Source of the DNA: a virus
IMG/VR virus record: IMGVR_UViG_3300028835_000902
Span: 1-31,724 of that record
Length of the DNA stretch: 31,724 nucleotides
Strand: one strand, 5' to 3'
Position numbers and translations under genes: made by a program. A model generated the notes under the pieces. That model saw only the letters and a list, made by a program, of their open reading frames with translations, had not been told where the DNA came from and ran no database searches. Below, one piece after another: positions 23,636 through 30,267 of this stretch (positions are counted from its first letter, which is position 1; the number at the start of each line of letters is the position of its first letter).

Positions 23636-25000
23636 TTAAGAATATGGAGGAACATAACATCTCTCAATTTCAACAGGTCTCATCTTTTTGTACTTTTCAA
23701 TATTATGAATAGCCCAATATTTTCTTTTATTTATTTGACACTCCAACCCTAATTTAAATTGTTTCATTGTTTTATTAATTATCATTACAGAAGGTATTTT
23801 AGCTGAACCATGCCTAGAATTAACACTAATTTTCAGATGATTTTGAATATCAATACCTCTTACAATATCTTTGGCGAATATTCCTTTTTTAGAGTCAATC
23901 AATGATTCAATTATTTCATCTATTGAATCATCAGTAATTGATGCATTAAAAGATAATCTATGGGAATCCAAAAGTTCTTCTAATCCAGAGTCAGGCCACC
24001 ATTGCTCACCATTAATATAAGCATTCCAAGCTTCAGACCATGCAGAGTTTACAATTTGTTCATCTGGCATTTTTATATTCTTGATATCAAGGGGCCAATA
24101 TCGCCTGTTTCCCGTATAGTCCTTTAAAAAATTCCGTTCATTAGTTGATCCTACAAATATAGTTCTCCGATGGAACCGCTCGGTTACTCTTCCAAATGGC
24201 GGACGTAATACGTCTTCTGACTCAGAAAGAAATGCTTTAATTCTAGCATTGTCGCTCTTGCAAAAACTACTATCGACTTCTCCAATTTCATTTATCCAAT
24301 ACATCATACATTTTAAAACTGAATCTTTGTCTGAAGGGTCTAAAAACTGACCATCTTTAAAATAAATTTGCAATTGTTCTGGTAACATGTTTTTAAAAAA
24401 CTTAGTCTTTTCAATACCTTGTTTCCCTACCAGGATCATCATGTATTCAAATTTTGCTTTGGCTTCTTCATTAGTCGTGCATGATGCATGGTCAGCAGCA
24501 GCACACGCACCAATCATGAACATTCTGAAAATTTTATTTCTAATATTTTTACTATCAGGTTCTACACAAAGTGAATTAGCTAATGATTGTATGCAACTAC
24601 CACTAGAAGAAGGTAGATTTTTTAAATATTCAACAACTGGGTTTATGGCTTTTTCGTAACCAATAGCAATGGTTTGATTAACAACATTTACTGCTGGCAA
24701 TCTGTTTAATATTGCAAGATTGATAATTGTTTCGACGTTGACAGTATGCAATCCATCCATAATGTCGAGTCCAGGAATATTAATAACCTGATTTTTTGTT
24801 ATTTGATTGTAGTTAGACGTTATTTTGTACTTGCGAAACATATATTTAAGATTACTTATTACACCGAGCAATGCTGAATTTTGATTACCGGGTTTTCTTC
24901 GGTGTGGGAAATTTGCAGGATGAATTGCAATCGATATGTCAGTTTTCGATTTTACACGAGGTAGTGGTGGTGGTGGTGGATCGTGTAATTCTATTTGCAT
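23636..25000 (-). CDS. VapE-family P-loop ATPase with an altered Walker A motif
   Basis: I chose ATG 25000 (MQIELHDPPPPP) over TTG 25018. The 454-residue product matches virulence-associated protein E: an N-terminal NPVVEYLKNLP, a P-loop at residues about 192-199 (GKQGIEKT), a Walker B region with MYWINEIGEVD, then ARIKAFLSESEDVLRPPFGRV and RTIFVGSTNERNFLKDYTGNRRYWPL. In the P-loop the Gly before the catalytic Lys is Glu, which should disturb nucleotide binding. VapE-type proteins act in replication of phages and phage satellites. It is the first gene of the leftward operon, back to back with the primase operon. It may be inactive, or it may have changed role. Confidence 0.85.
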   Translation of the reverse strand: MQIELHDPPPPPLPRVKSKTDISIAIHPANFPHRRKPGNQNSALLGVISNLKYMFRKYKITSNYNQITKNQVINIPGLDIMDGLHTVNVETIINLAILNRLPAVNVVNQTIAIGYEKAINPVVEYLKNLPSSSGSCIQSLANSLCVEPDSKNIRNKIFRMFMIGACAAADHASCTTNEEAKAKFEYMMILVGKQGIEKTKFFKNMLPEQLQIYFKDGQFLDPSDKDSVLKCMMYWINEIGEVDSSFCKSDNARIKAFLSESEDVLRPPFGRVTERFHRRTIFVGSTNERNFLKDYTGNRRYWPLDIKNIKMPDEQIVNSAWSEAWNAYINGEQWWPDSGLEELLDSHRLSFNASITDDSIDEIIESLIDSKKGIFAKDIVRGIDIQNHLKISVNSRHGSAKIPSVMIINKTMKQFKLGLECQINKRKYWAIHNIEKYKKMRPVEIERCYVPPYS

Positions 25001-25107
25001 GCAAAATATCCACTTCAAATTATATATAAAATTATGTTCAAGGCTAACATTATTCGGTTTACAGTGTCAATTTATAATTTCATAGTGTTCAATCTTCGGA
25101 ATTTCGG

Positions 25108-25159
25108 TAATCGAATTAATGCATTAACATGTTTGACTACTGCATTAATCGAATTAATG
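25108..25159. promoter_or_regulatory. Two 14-bp direct repeats, possible operator of the leftward operon
   Basis: TAATCGAATTAATG occurs at 25108-25121 and 25146-25159, 38 bp apart. Each contains or adjoins short palindromes (TTAATGCATTAA beside the first; CATTAAT-CGA-ATTAATG at the second). They lie 110-160 bp upstream of the VapE-like start, where a repressor or activator of the late operon could bind. No convincing -35/-10 pair for the leftward operon was found. Confidence 0.45.
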
Positions 25160-25240
25160 GTTAATTAATAATGATTATGCTGTCTACTTTTAGTTGTATT
25201 TCTGCGGTTTTAATATGAAAAATAGAATTTCAATTGGGTG

Positions 25241-25544
25241 TGCCTCAGCTATGCCTCACATAAAATTTTCAATGTGAGGCAGCATAATGCTTTTAAATTT
25301 ATGCATTTACATTCCTATGCCTCACATGCCTCACATAAAATGGGTAATTCTCTATATATGTAAATTTCACCATTTTGTTCATTATTATATTAACATTATA
25401 TTTTTGTTATTTATATGCTTTTTTCTTCTCACACATAGTTATCATTTTATGTGAGGCATGTGAGGCATAGGAATGTAAATGCATAAATTTAAAAGCATTA
25501 TGCTGCCTCACATAAAATTTTCAATGTGAGGCATAGCTGAGGCA
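25241..25544. repeat. Long inverted repeat: two 102-bp arms around a 100-bp AT-rich spacer, origin-like
   Basis: The arms are 25241-25342 and 25443-25544. They are perfect reverse complements except for a 12-bp core. In each arm GCCTCACA and TGTGAGGC flank the core TAAAATTTTCAA (25253-25280 and 25505-25532), and the core reads the same way on the plus strand in both arms instead of being inverted. The box TGAGGCA occurs eleven times within 25241-25553, six times on the plus and five on the minus strand. With the 9-bp iterons and the divergent replication genes this is the best candidate for a replication origin; it is also a regulatory region. Confidence 0.85.
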
Positions 25545-25560
25545 TATGAGGCATGTGAGA

Positions 25561-25611
25561 AGTTCAGAAAGTTCAGAAAGTTCAGAAAGTTCAGAAAGTT
25601 CAGAAAGTTCA
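25561..25611. repeat. 9-bp iterons (AGTTCAGAA), five full copies and a partial sixth
   Basis: AGTTCAGAA repeats without interruption from 25561 to 25605, followed by AGTTCA. The array ends exactly where the -35 box of the rightward promoter begins. A protein bound here could both start replication and control the promoter. The copy number may vary by slippage. Confidence 0.85.
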
Positions 25612-25640
25612 TTGACAAACAAGTGCTGATTTTTTATAGT
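25612..25640 (+). promoter_or_regulatory. Near-consensus sigma70 promoter of the replication operon
   Basis: TTGACA (25612-25617) is followed by a 17-bp spacer and TATAGT (25635-25640). The -35 is perfect and the -10 matches 5 of 6 bases. It faces the ribbon-helix-helix and primase genes, with the first start codon 36 bp downstream of the -10 box. Confidence 0.8.
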
Positions 25641-25650
25641 GATGATCATC
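25641..25650. promoter_or_regulatory. Palindromic operator at the transcription start
   Basis: GATGATCATC is a perfect 10-bp palindrome that directly follows the -10 box, covering the expected start point. The first gene of the operon encodes a ribbon-helix-helix protein, a class that often binds short palindromes over its own promoter, so autorepression is likely but not shown. Confidence 0.5.
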
Positions 25651-25675
25651 AACAAAAATAAGGATATCAAACGAT

Positions 25676-25873
25676 ATGAAAAAAATAAAAAAGGCTTTTA
25701 CTAGCAGAGTTGATATTGAAATTGCTGAAGAATTTAATAATATAGCTAAAAAACTAGGAAAAAAACCGACTCAATTAATTCGTGAATTTATTATAGGCAT
25801 TGTGGAAAATAGAGTTAAAATAACCCATCATGAAAGCACAAATTTAGAAGTTCATAATAATATATACACTTAG
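25676..25873 (+). CDS. Ribbon-helix-helix (CopG/Arc-type) regulator
   Basis: The 65-residue product fits the RHH fold: a basic N-terminus and strand (KKAFTSRVDIEIAEEF), helix A (NNIAKKLGK), a turn (KP) and helix B (TQLIREFIIGIVENR). Such dimers bind short palindromic operators, or iterons in plasmid copy control. It is the first gene after the iteron-promoter-operator array, with AAGGA 11 bases before its ATG. It is therefore the likely regulator of the replication operon. The primase start follows after 18 bp. Confidence 0.8.
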   Translation: MKKIKKAFTSRVDIEIAEEFNNIAKKLGKKPTQLIREFIIGIVENRVKITHHESTNLEVHNNIYT

Positions 25874-25891
25874 CAGCATGAAGGAACCAAC

Positions 25892-28258
25892 ATGAAAGGA
25901 ATTGCAGAGATAAAATCAACAGGTTTAGGGTGTTTTCCGTGCTATCAACGTAAAAATCCAATGATAGATAAATGGAAAGAAAATGCATTTTTACCCGAGG
26001 ATAAGTTACCAAAGTCAAACATTTGGGGTTTGTTAGTACCCCCTCGAATTTTGATAATTGATTTAGATCTGTATAAAACCAATGTAAAACTGAACAGGAA
26101 GATTACACGTGAAGATGCTGATAAAGCTTTAAATTGCAAGCTACCGTGGGACCAGTCGTTAATCCAAAACACACAGAGTGGTGGCGAACACCATGCATTT
26201 CTTGTTGATTCTGTTGATTATCCAGAAAATATGAAACAGCAAAATGGTACGTTGCTTGAAGGTTTGGATACCAAAGTAGCTGGGAAGGGATATATTTGTT
26301 TTGGGGAAAATTATACTGAGATGGGATCAGGGATTATAGGATTGAGTAACCCTGATGGGTTTCCACGGCTCCCAGATGCTGCGTATGACGTTCTGAAGCG
26401 TGATAAGCATCAACATGACCTACCACCACCTGTTCCAACCATGAAAGCCGAGCGTGACAACCATGAACATCCACCTTCAATCAGAAATACCGATTTAGAC
26501 AATAGTTGGATCAAGGAAGCGTTAGCCAAGATTCCTCCCAATTGCAGTTGGGAGGATTGGCGTAACGTTGGCTTTGCTTTAAAAAATGGATTTGGTAATG
26601 ATCCTGAAGGATTTGAACTTTGGGATCAGTGGAGCAGAGGTGATTTTCACGGTAATGATATCCCAGAAAAATATATAGAGCAAGATATGTTTAAAATATG
26701 GGATAAATTTAAGCAGTATGTTCCAGGTGGAATAACGATATACAGTATTTTTCGCACTGCTAAGATGAATAGATTTAGACCCATGAAAATGGATGCAATA
26801 TGTGAAGTACTTGGCAAGTGCGAACAAGTAGATCAATCTAAACATCCAGGAAATGTTATTATTCATGTTGATAAGATTCCACCGTGGCAAATTGCAGACC
26901 GTCCGACCGAAGGAAAGAAAAAAACTAGGTTTTCCGATGAAGAGTGTGTTTTTGAGATCTTTAAAGGTCCATATGGCGATAGATTTAAGGATTTTAATGG
27001 TACTCCTCGCTGGTGGTCAGGAAGAGAATGGGAATACATAGGTAAAAAAGACCTGAATAATTTTTTATTTGACTCTCTACCTAAAAGATATCGAGATATG
27101 AACCGTGTTAATCAAATACGGGAGGCTTTTTTATGTCGAATGCCTGATACTGGTATTTTGAAACCATCTAAAAAGGTATTTTTTCTTGATGGGGTATTAG
27201 ATTTATATTCTGGTGAATTTGTCCAGCACAAAAAGAACAATCATAATATCGGTACACTGCCAATAAACTACAAAGATAAAACAGGGATTATTGAGTGGCT
27301 TAAGTTTTTACATAGTACACTTGAGGAAGATGAGATTAGAAAGCTGCAAGAGATTATGGGTTTTTATCTAGTACATCATAATCTTGGTATAGAAAAATTT
27401 ATTGCTTTCACCGGAGCCACTAGGGCAGGTAAGGGTATAATTTTAAGAATTTTGACAGCTATTTTAGGTAGTGGATTTTGTGAATCGTTTAACTTTGACA
27501 TGGTAGGGACACCTCAGGGACATGATGCGTTATGGCAATATCAGGTTTTAATAGATCCTGAAGCCAAGGCTCCGAAGAGGGAGGAGAAAGTATCTACTTT
27601 GCAGACGATACAGAAGGTGACATCGAACGAACGAATAAGTTCCAAAAGGTTGTATGAGAATCAATATAAAAACGGCATAGTAAATTGTAAGTTAATTATA
27701 GCGTGTAATAATTTACCGATATTTTCAGATGACAGTGGAGCATCGGCAAGTCGTATAGAGATTTTGAAATTTAGCAAGAGCTTTTTAGGTAAAGAGGATT
27801 TTAATCTTTATGAACGGTTAGAGAAAGAATTGCCTGGTATTGCTCACTGGGCTATTGAAGGCTTGCAAAGATTGATAGCTAACAACGGAGCATTTACAAA
27901 GAGTAAATCTAGCATAAAAGAGATGAAAGATTTAGAAAATTTATCGAAACCGTTGAATCCATTTATTGAAAATTATTTAATTTTTGATCATGCCTACAGT
28001 GTCTCAATTAAGGATTTATATGCTGCTTACAAGCAATATTGTGGAGATAATAAAATGCGGATTTGGAGTGAAATTATGTTTAGAAAGAAATTGGAAGCTA
28101 CTTTATTAAGTAAAAATTTAGACTGGTGTCAATACAGAGAAAATGGAGTTAAAATTAGAGGAGTAAAAGGCGTGAAGATTATTGATTCAGTATTTATACC
28201 TGGAGTATCTCCATCATCTGCACCATTACCACCAACTCCTATGGTTGATCAGTCTTAA
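25892..28258 (+). CDS. Primase-polymerase / SF3 helicase fusion (phage-plasmid replication protein)
   Basis: The 788-residue product has four parts. Residues 1-170 are a prim-pol domain with the catalytic acids in IIDLDLY (57 and 59), the motif QSGGEHHAFL (95-104) and KVAGKGYICFG. Residues 204-292 are a PriCT_2-type domain (WIKEALAKIPPNCSWEDWRNVGFAL). Residues 345-420 form a linker (FKGPYGDRF, RWWSGREWEY). From about 460 an SF3/D5-type helicase follows: GATRAGKG (508-515), IDPEAKA (554-560), LIIACNNLP (601-609) and SRIEILKF (620-627). The P-loop ends in Gly where Ser or Thr is usual, as in some D5 relatives. It would start and unwind replication at the adjoining origin-like repeats. Residues 331-418 recur as a separate gene at 29450-29773. 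Confidence 0.9.
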   Translation: MKGIAEIKSTGLGCFPCYQRKNPMIDKWKENAFLPEDKLPKSNIWGLLVPPRILIIDLDLYKTNVKLNRKITREDADKALNCKLPWDQSLIQNTQSGGEHHAFLVDSVDYPENMKQQNGTLLEGLDTKVAGKGYICFGENYTEMGSGIIGLSNPDGFPRLPDAAYDVLKRDKHQHDLPPPVPTMKAERDNHEHPPSIRNTDLDNSWIKEALAKIPPNCSWEDWRNVGFALKNGFGNDPEGFELWDQWSRGDFHGNDIPEKYIEQDMFKIWDKFKQYVPGGITIYSIFRTAKMNRFRPMKMDAICEVLGKCEQVDQSKHPGNVIIHVDKIPPWQIADRPTEGKKKTRFSDEECVFEIFKGPYGDRFKDFNGTPRWWSGREWEYIGKKDLNNFLFDSLPKRYRDMNRVNQIREAFLCRMPDTGILKPSKKVFFLDGVLDLYSGEFVQHKKNNHNIGTLPINYKDKTGIIEWLKFLHSTLEEDEIRKLQEIMGFYLVHHNLGIEKFIAFTGATRAGKGIILRILTAILGSGFCESFNFDMVGTPQGHDALWQYQVLIDPEAKAPKREEKVSTLQTIQKVTSNERISSKRLYENQYKNGIVNCKLIIACNNLPIFSDDSGASASRIEILKFSKSFLGKEDFNLYERLEKELPGIAHWAIEGLQRLIANNGAFTKSKSSIKEMKDLENLSKPLNPFIENYLIFDHAYSVSIKDLYAAYKQYCGDNKMRIWSEIMFRKKLEATLLSKNLDWCQYRENGVKIRGVKGVKIIDSVFIPGVSPSSAPLPPTPMVDQS

Positions 28259-28297
28259 CCTGTTGAATTAGTTCCGATGCGGCAATTCCCGCATCGG
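28259..28297 (+). other. Hairpin unit 1 after the primase gene
   Basis: Right after the primase stop codon comes CCTGTTGAATTAGTTCCGA, then a hairpin: CCGATGCGG (28274-28282), a 6-base loop, CCGCATCGG (28289-28297). It is the first of four related units; the other three are in tandem at 29797-29991. No T-run follows, so it is not a normal intrinsic terminator. It may limit transcription or RNA decay after the primase gene. Confidence 0.7.
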
Positions 28298-28336
28298 CTC
28301 ATGAAGCACCACCAATGAAAGGATGAATTGAAATGG

Positions 28337-28450
28337 ATGAACCATATAGTTTATTTATATGATTCTGAACAGATAGAAACTTTAGATGAAGCACATATTG
28401 AATGGAATATGCAAGGAGAACATTTAAATGTCGCAAGGAGTTATTTTTGA
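28337..28450 (+). CDS. Possible 37-residue miniprotein
   Basis: The ATG at 28337 opens MNHIVYLYDSEQIETLDEAHIEWN and the frame ends at 28450, overlapping the next gene by 23 bp. AAAGGA lies 13 bases upstream, rather far. The composition is protein-like, but the short length and the competing ATG at 28333 (only 9 codons) make it uncertain. Confidence 0.3.
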   Translation: MNHIVYLYDSEQIETLDEAHIEWNMQGEHLNVARSYF

Positions 28451-28745
28451 TACACATGAGAATGTCAAACAATTAAAGGCTGTGGGGTTTACAGAAGTAC
28501 AGACTCGTACTATCGTTAATCTGGTTGATGATCAATTATCTACCAAGCGTGATTTAAAAGAGCTTGAGGTAAATTTAAAACATGACATGAAAGAGCTTGA
28601 GGTAAATTTAAAACATGATTTAGAAAAACATCAATTATCTACCAAGCGTGATTTAAAAGAGCTTGAGGTAAATTTAACTCTGCGGATGGGTGGAATGTTG
28701 GTAGCTTCCATAGGTATTATTACTGTGTTAAATAAGATGTTTTGA
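28428..28745 (+). CDS. DUF1640-like coiled-coil protein with C-terminal membrane segment
   Basis: The 105-residue product has the family plan: VIFDTHENVKQLKAVGFTEVQTRTIVNLVDDQ, then a coiled coil built from tandem units LSTKRDLKELEVNLKHD, then LRMGGMLVASIGIITVLNKMF as membrane anchor. It is closer to the classic bacterial family (FDTH---K-L---GF-E-QA) than the two other copies in this window. GGAG lies shortly upstream. It is in the plus operon after the primase. Function unknown; membrane tethering of a partner is a possibility. Confidence 0.75.
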   Translation: MSQGVIFDTHENVKQLKAVGFTEVQTRTIVNLVDDQLSTKRDLKELEVNLKHDMKELEVNLKHDLEKHQLSTKRDLKELEVNLTLRMGGMLVASIGIITVLNKMF

Positions 28746-28757
28746 GGATGAATTAAT

Positions 28758-29342
28758 ATGGGCAAGGAAGAAAGATTGCATAAAAGATACATGAAATTTG
28801 GTCATAAATTCCTTAAGAAAGGCAACATTGATTATGCTATTAAATATTTTATTAAAGGGATGGAAAGGTTCCCTCGTGATGGTGGATTTTTTATAGGAGC
28901 GAGTTTTTGTTTTATGCTTAGAGGAGAAACAGATTTTGCTATTGCAAATTTAAAAAAGGCTATAGCTATAAATCCATTTGATCCAGTAGGCTATTTAGCT
29001 ATTATTGAGTGTTTTATTGGGATGAAAGAATATTATGAGGCTTTTGTTTATTATCACCACATAGATAGTAGTTTACTTAATACTTTAGAATTAAAAGCTG
29101 ATTATGATCATTTCACTGAATTTTTTGAAGGAGCAGGATTTAAATTTGGGGAGAAGGTCTCGGACGATCAGAAAATGAGAATGATGTATGATGAATTAAT
29201 TAGATTTGGGTTGGAGAGTGGGAAGCTATCAGAAGGTTATATTGAAAAACTTGAACAAAAACTAGGGAATGTTACTGATCATCTTATGAACACAAAAGAT
29301 GATATTTCTTCTGTTAAATTGAACATACTATATGAGAAGTAG
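28758..29342 (+). CDS. TPR-repeat protein
   Basis: The 194-residue product starts 12 bp after the coiled-coil gene. Residues about 10-110 hold two or three tetratricopeptide-like units: FLKKGNIDYAIKYFIKGMERFP, then GETDFAIANLKKAIAINPFDPVGYLAIIECFIGMKEYYEAF. The C-terminal third is a charged helix-rich region (KMRMMYDELIRFGLESGKL, IEKLEQKLGNVTDHL). TPR proteins hold protein complexes together; the partner is unknown. No signal peptide is visible, so it acts in the cytoplasm. Confidence 0.7.
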   Translation: MGKEERLHKRYMKFGHKFLKKGNIDYAIKYFIKGMERFPRDGGFFIGASFCFMLRGETDFAIANLKKAIAINPFDPVGYLAIIECFIGMKEYYEAFVYYHHIDSSLLNTLELKADYDHFTEFFEGAGFKFGEKVSDDQKMRMMYDELIRFGLESGKLSEGYIEKLEQKLGNVTDHLMNTKDDISSVKLNILYEK

Positions 29343-29449
29343 AATCAATAGAAAGACAATATTAACAGTCAAAGTGAAAGTGACCCTGTAGCTATACCTG
29401 GGGTATCGTCTGCACCATTACCACCAACACCAATGAAAGGATGACTGAA

Positions 29450-29773
29450 ATGACTGAAGAAGAAGATTTTTTCAATGTGGATAATATCCCAACGCAGGTA
29501 ATTGCAGACCATCCGATTGTAGACAATAAGCATCCAAAATTAGTTGACGGTCAATGTGCAAAAGCTATATTAAAAGGTCCATATGGTGATAGATTTAAAC
29601 TTTTTAGTGGGAGACCTCATTGGTGGACAGGGAAAGAGTGGGAATATATGAATGAAAGAAACTTGTTTAATTTTATAACTGACTCTTTACCTAAAAGGTA
29701 CAGAAATATGAGTCGTATCAAACAAGTGCAAAAAATGTTTTTATATCGAATGCCTATTTCGTCCAGGATATAG
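29450..29773 (+). CDS. Stand-alone copy of the primase linker region (truncated paralogue)
   Basis: I prefer ATG 29450 (MTEEEDFF), which is about 8 bases after AAAGG; ATG 29441 directly abuts that site. The 107-residue product matches residues 331-418 of the primase-helicase: QVIADHPIVDNK against QIADRPTEGKK, KGPYGDRFKLFSGRPHWWTGKEWEY against KGPYGDRFKDFNGTPRWWSGREWEY, and DSLPKRYRNMSRIKQV against DSLPKRYRDMNRVNQI. It then stops at MPISSRI where the helicase would begin. The DNA before it (29392-29437) also copies the 3' end of the primase gene. It may be a remnant, or a small protein that competes with or binds the primase. The frame is open and the ribosome site is kept, so it could be expressed. 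Confidence 0.7.
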   Translation: MTEEEDFFNVDNIPTQVIADHPIVDNKHPKLVDGQCAKAILKGPYGDRFKLFSGRPHWWTGKEWEYMNERNLFNFITDSLPKRYRNMSRIKQVQKMFLYRMPISSRI

Positions 29774-29796
29774 AGTCAGTTCAATTCGTTCAGGGT

Positions 29797-29991
29797 GTTG
29801 AATTAATTCCGAGGTTGGAATTCCAACCTCGCTTGTAAGTGACTAGTAACTCAGGATGGCTACCCTTAACTTGTTGAATTAGTTCCGAGGGGAGGTTTCC
29901 CCCATCGGCTACAAGTGGCTTGGAACTCTGGACAACCACCCTAAACCTGTTGAAATAGTTCCGAAACGGGAATTCCCGCATCGGGTTTTTT
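29797..29991 (+). repeat. Three tandem 76-bp hairpin units (units 2-4)
   Basis: GTTGAATTA-TTCCGA begins at 29797, 29873 and 29949, exactly 76 bp apart. Each is followed by a hairpin. Unit 2 has the 22-bp perfect palindrome 29810-29831 (CGAGGTTGG, loop AATT, CCAACCTCG). Unit 3 has GGGGA/TCCCC inside CCGA/TCGG (29885-29908). Unit 4 has CGGG/CCCG inside CCGA/TCGG (29961-29984). The stem sequences differ but pairing is kept, which suggests selection for RNA structure. The last unit runs into a T-run. No open frame of note spans the array. Confidence 0.8.
29961..29991 (+). terminator. Intrinsic terminator (last hairpin unit plus T-run)
   Basis: The hairpin CCGA-AA-CGGG-AATT-CCCG-CA-TCGG is followed by G and six T. 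This is a canonical rho-independent terminator for the plus-strand replication operon, though the following genes begin only 14 bases later and may be reached by read-through. Confidence 0.75.
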
Positions 29992-30004
29992 GTTTGGAGT
30001 AAAT

Positions 30005-30076
30005 ATGACCATAAATGCTTATTTTAGAAATTTGGAGACTAAACTATGGAAGATCAAACTATGTCTGTTTCATTAA
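30005..30076 (+). CDS. Possible 23-residue leader peptide
   Basis: GGAG is 5 bases before ATG 30005 in a 24-bp cassette (29984-30007) that recurs with one change at 30247-30270 before the gene at 30268. The frame reads MTINAYFRNLETKLWKIK and stops at 30076, overlapping the zinc-ribbon start in another frame. The good ribosome site argues for translation and coupling; the short length argues for caution. Confidence 0.3.
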   Translation: MTINAYFRNLETKLWKIKLCLFH

Positions 30077-30225
30077 AATGTTTTTCTTGTGGTTGTGAAC
30101 TTCAAGGAGATACAGAAAAAAAATATAAATCAGGAGATTTAATTAAATGTCAGGAGTGTGGAAAATTAAATGAAAAAATAGAAGAAATAAGAAAACCCCT
30201 TTTTAGAAAAAGCCGTAAAATGTAG
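30046..30225 (+). CDS. Zinc-ribbon miniprotein
   Basis: The 59-residue product has two cysteine pairs, C-F-S-C (residues 12-15) and C-Q-E-C (35-38), about 20 residues apart, as in small zinc ribbons that bind nucleic acid or proteins. An extra Cys at 17 is present. The C-terminal third is basic and helical (KIEEIRKPLFRKSRKM). GGAG is 8 bases upstream of the ATG. Such proteins are often regulators of transcription in phages; the target is unknown. Confidence 0.65.
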   Translation: MEDQTMSVSLKCFSCGCELQGDTEKKYKSGDLIKCQECGKLNEKIEEIRKPLFRKSRKM

Positions 30226-30267
30226 AATAAGTAAGATCCACCTTTTGGTTTTTTGTTTGGAGTAGAT

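Noticed and set aside
25561-25611. CRISPR-like array
   Set aside because: The 9-bp copies follow each other without spacers, so these are iterons, not CRISPR repeats.
29797-29991. Tandem units of 76 bp, the length of a tRNA
   Set aside because: No acceptor stem, T-loop (GTTCGAATC-like) or anticodon arm can be drawn, and each unit contains a single central hairpin instead.
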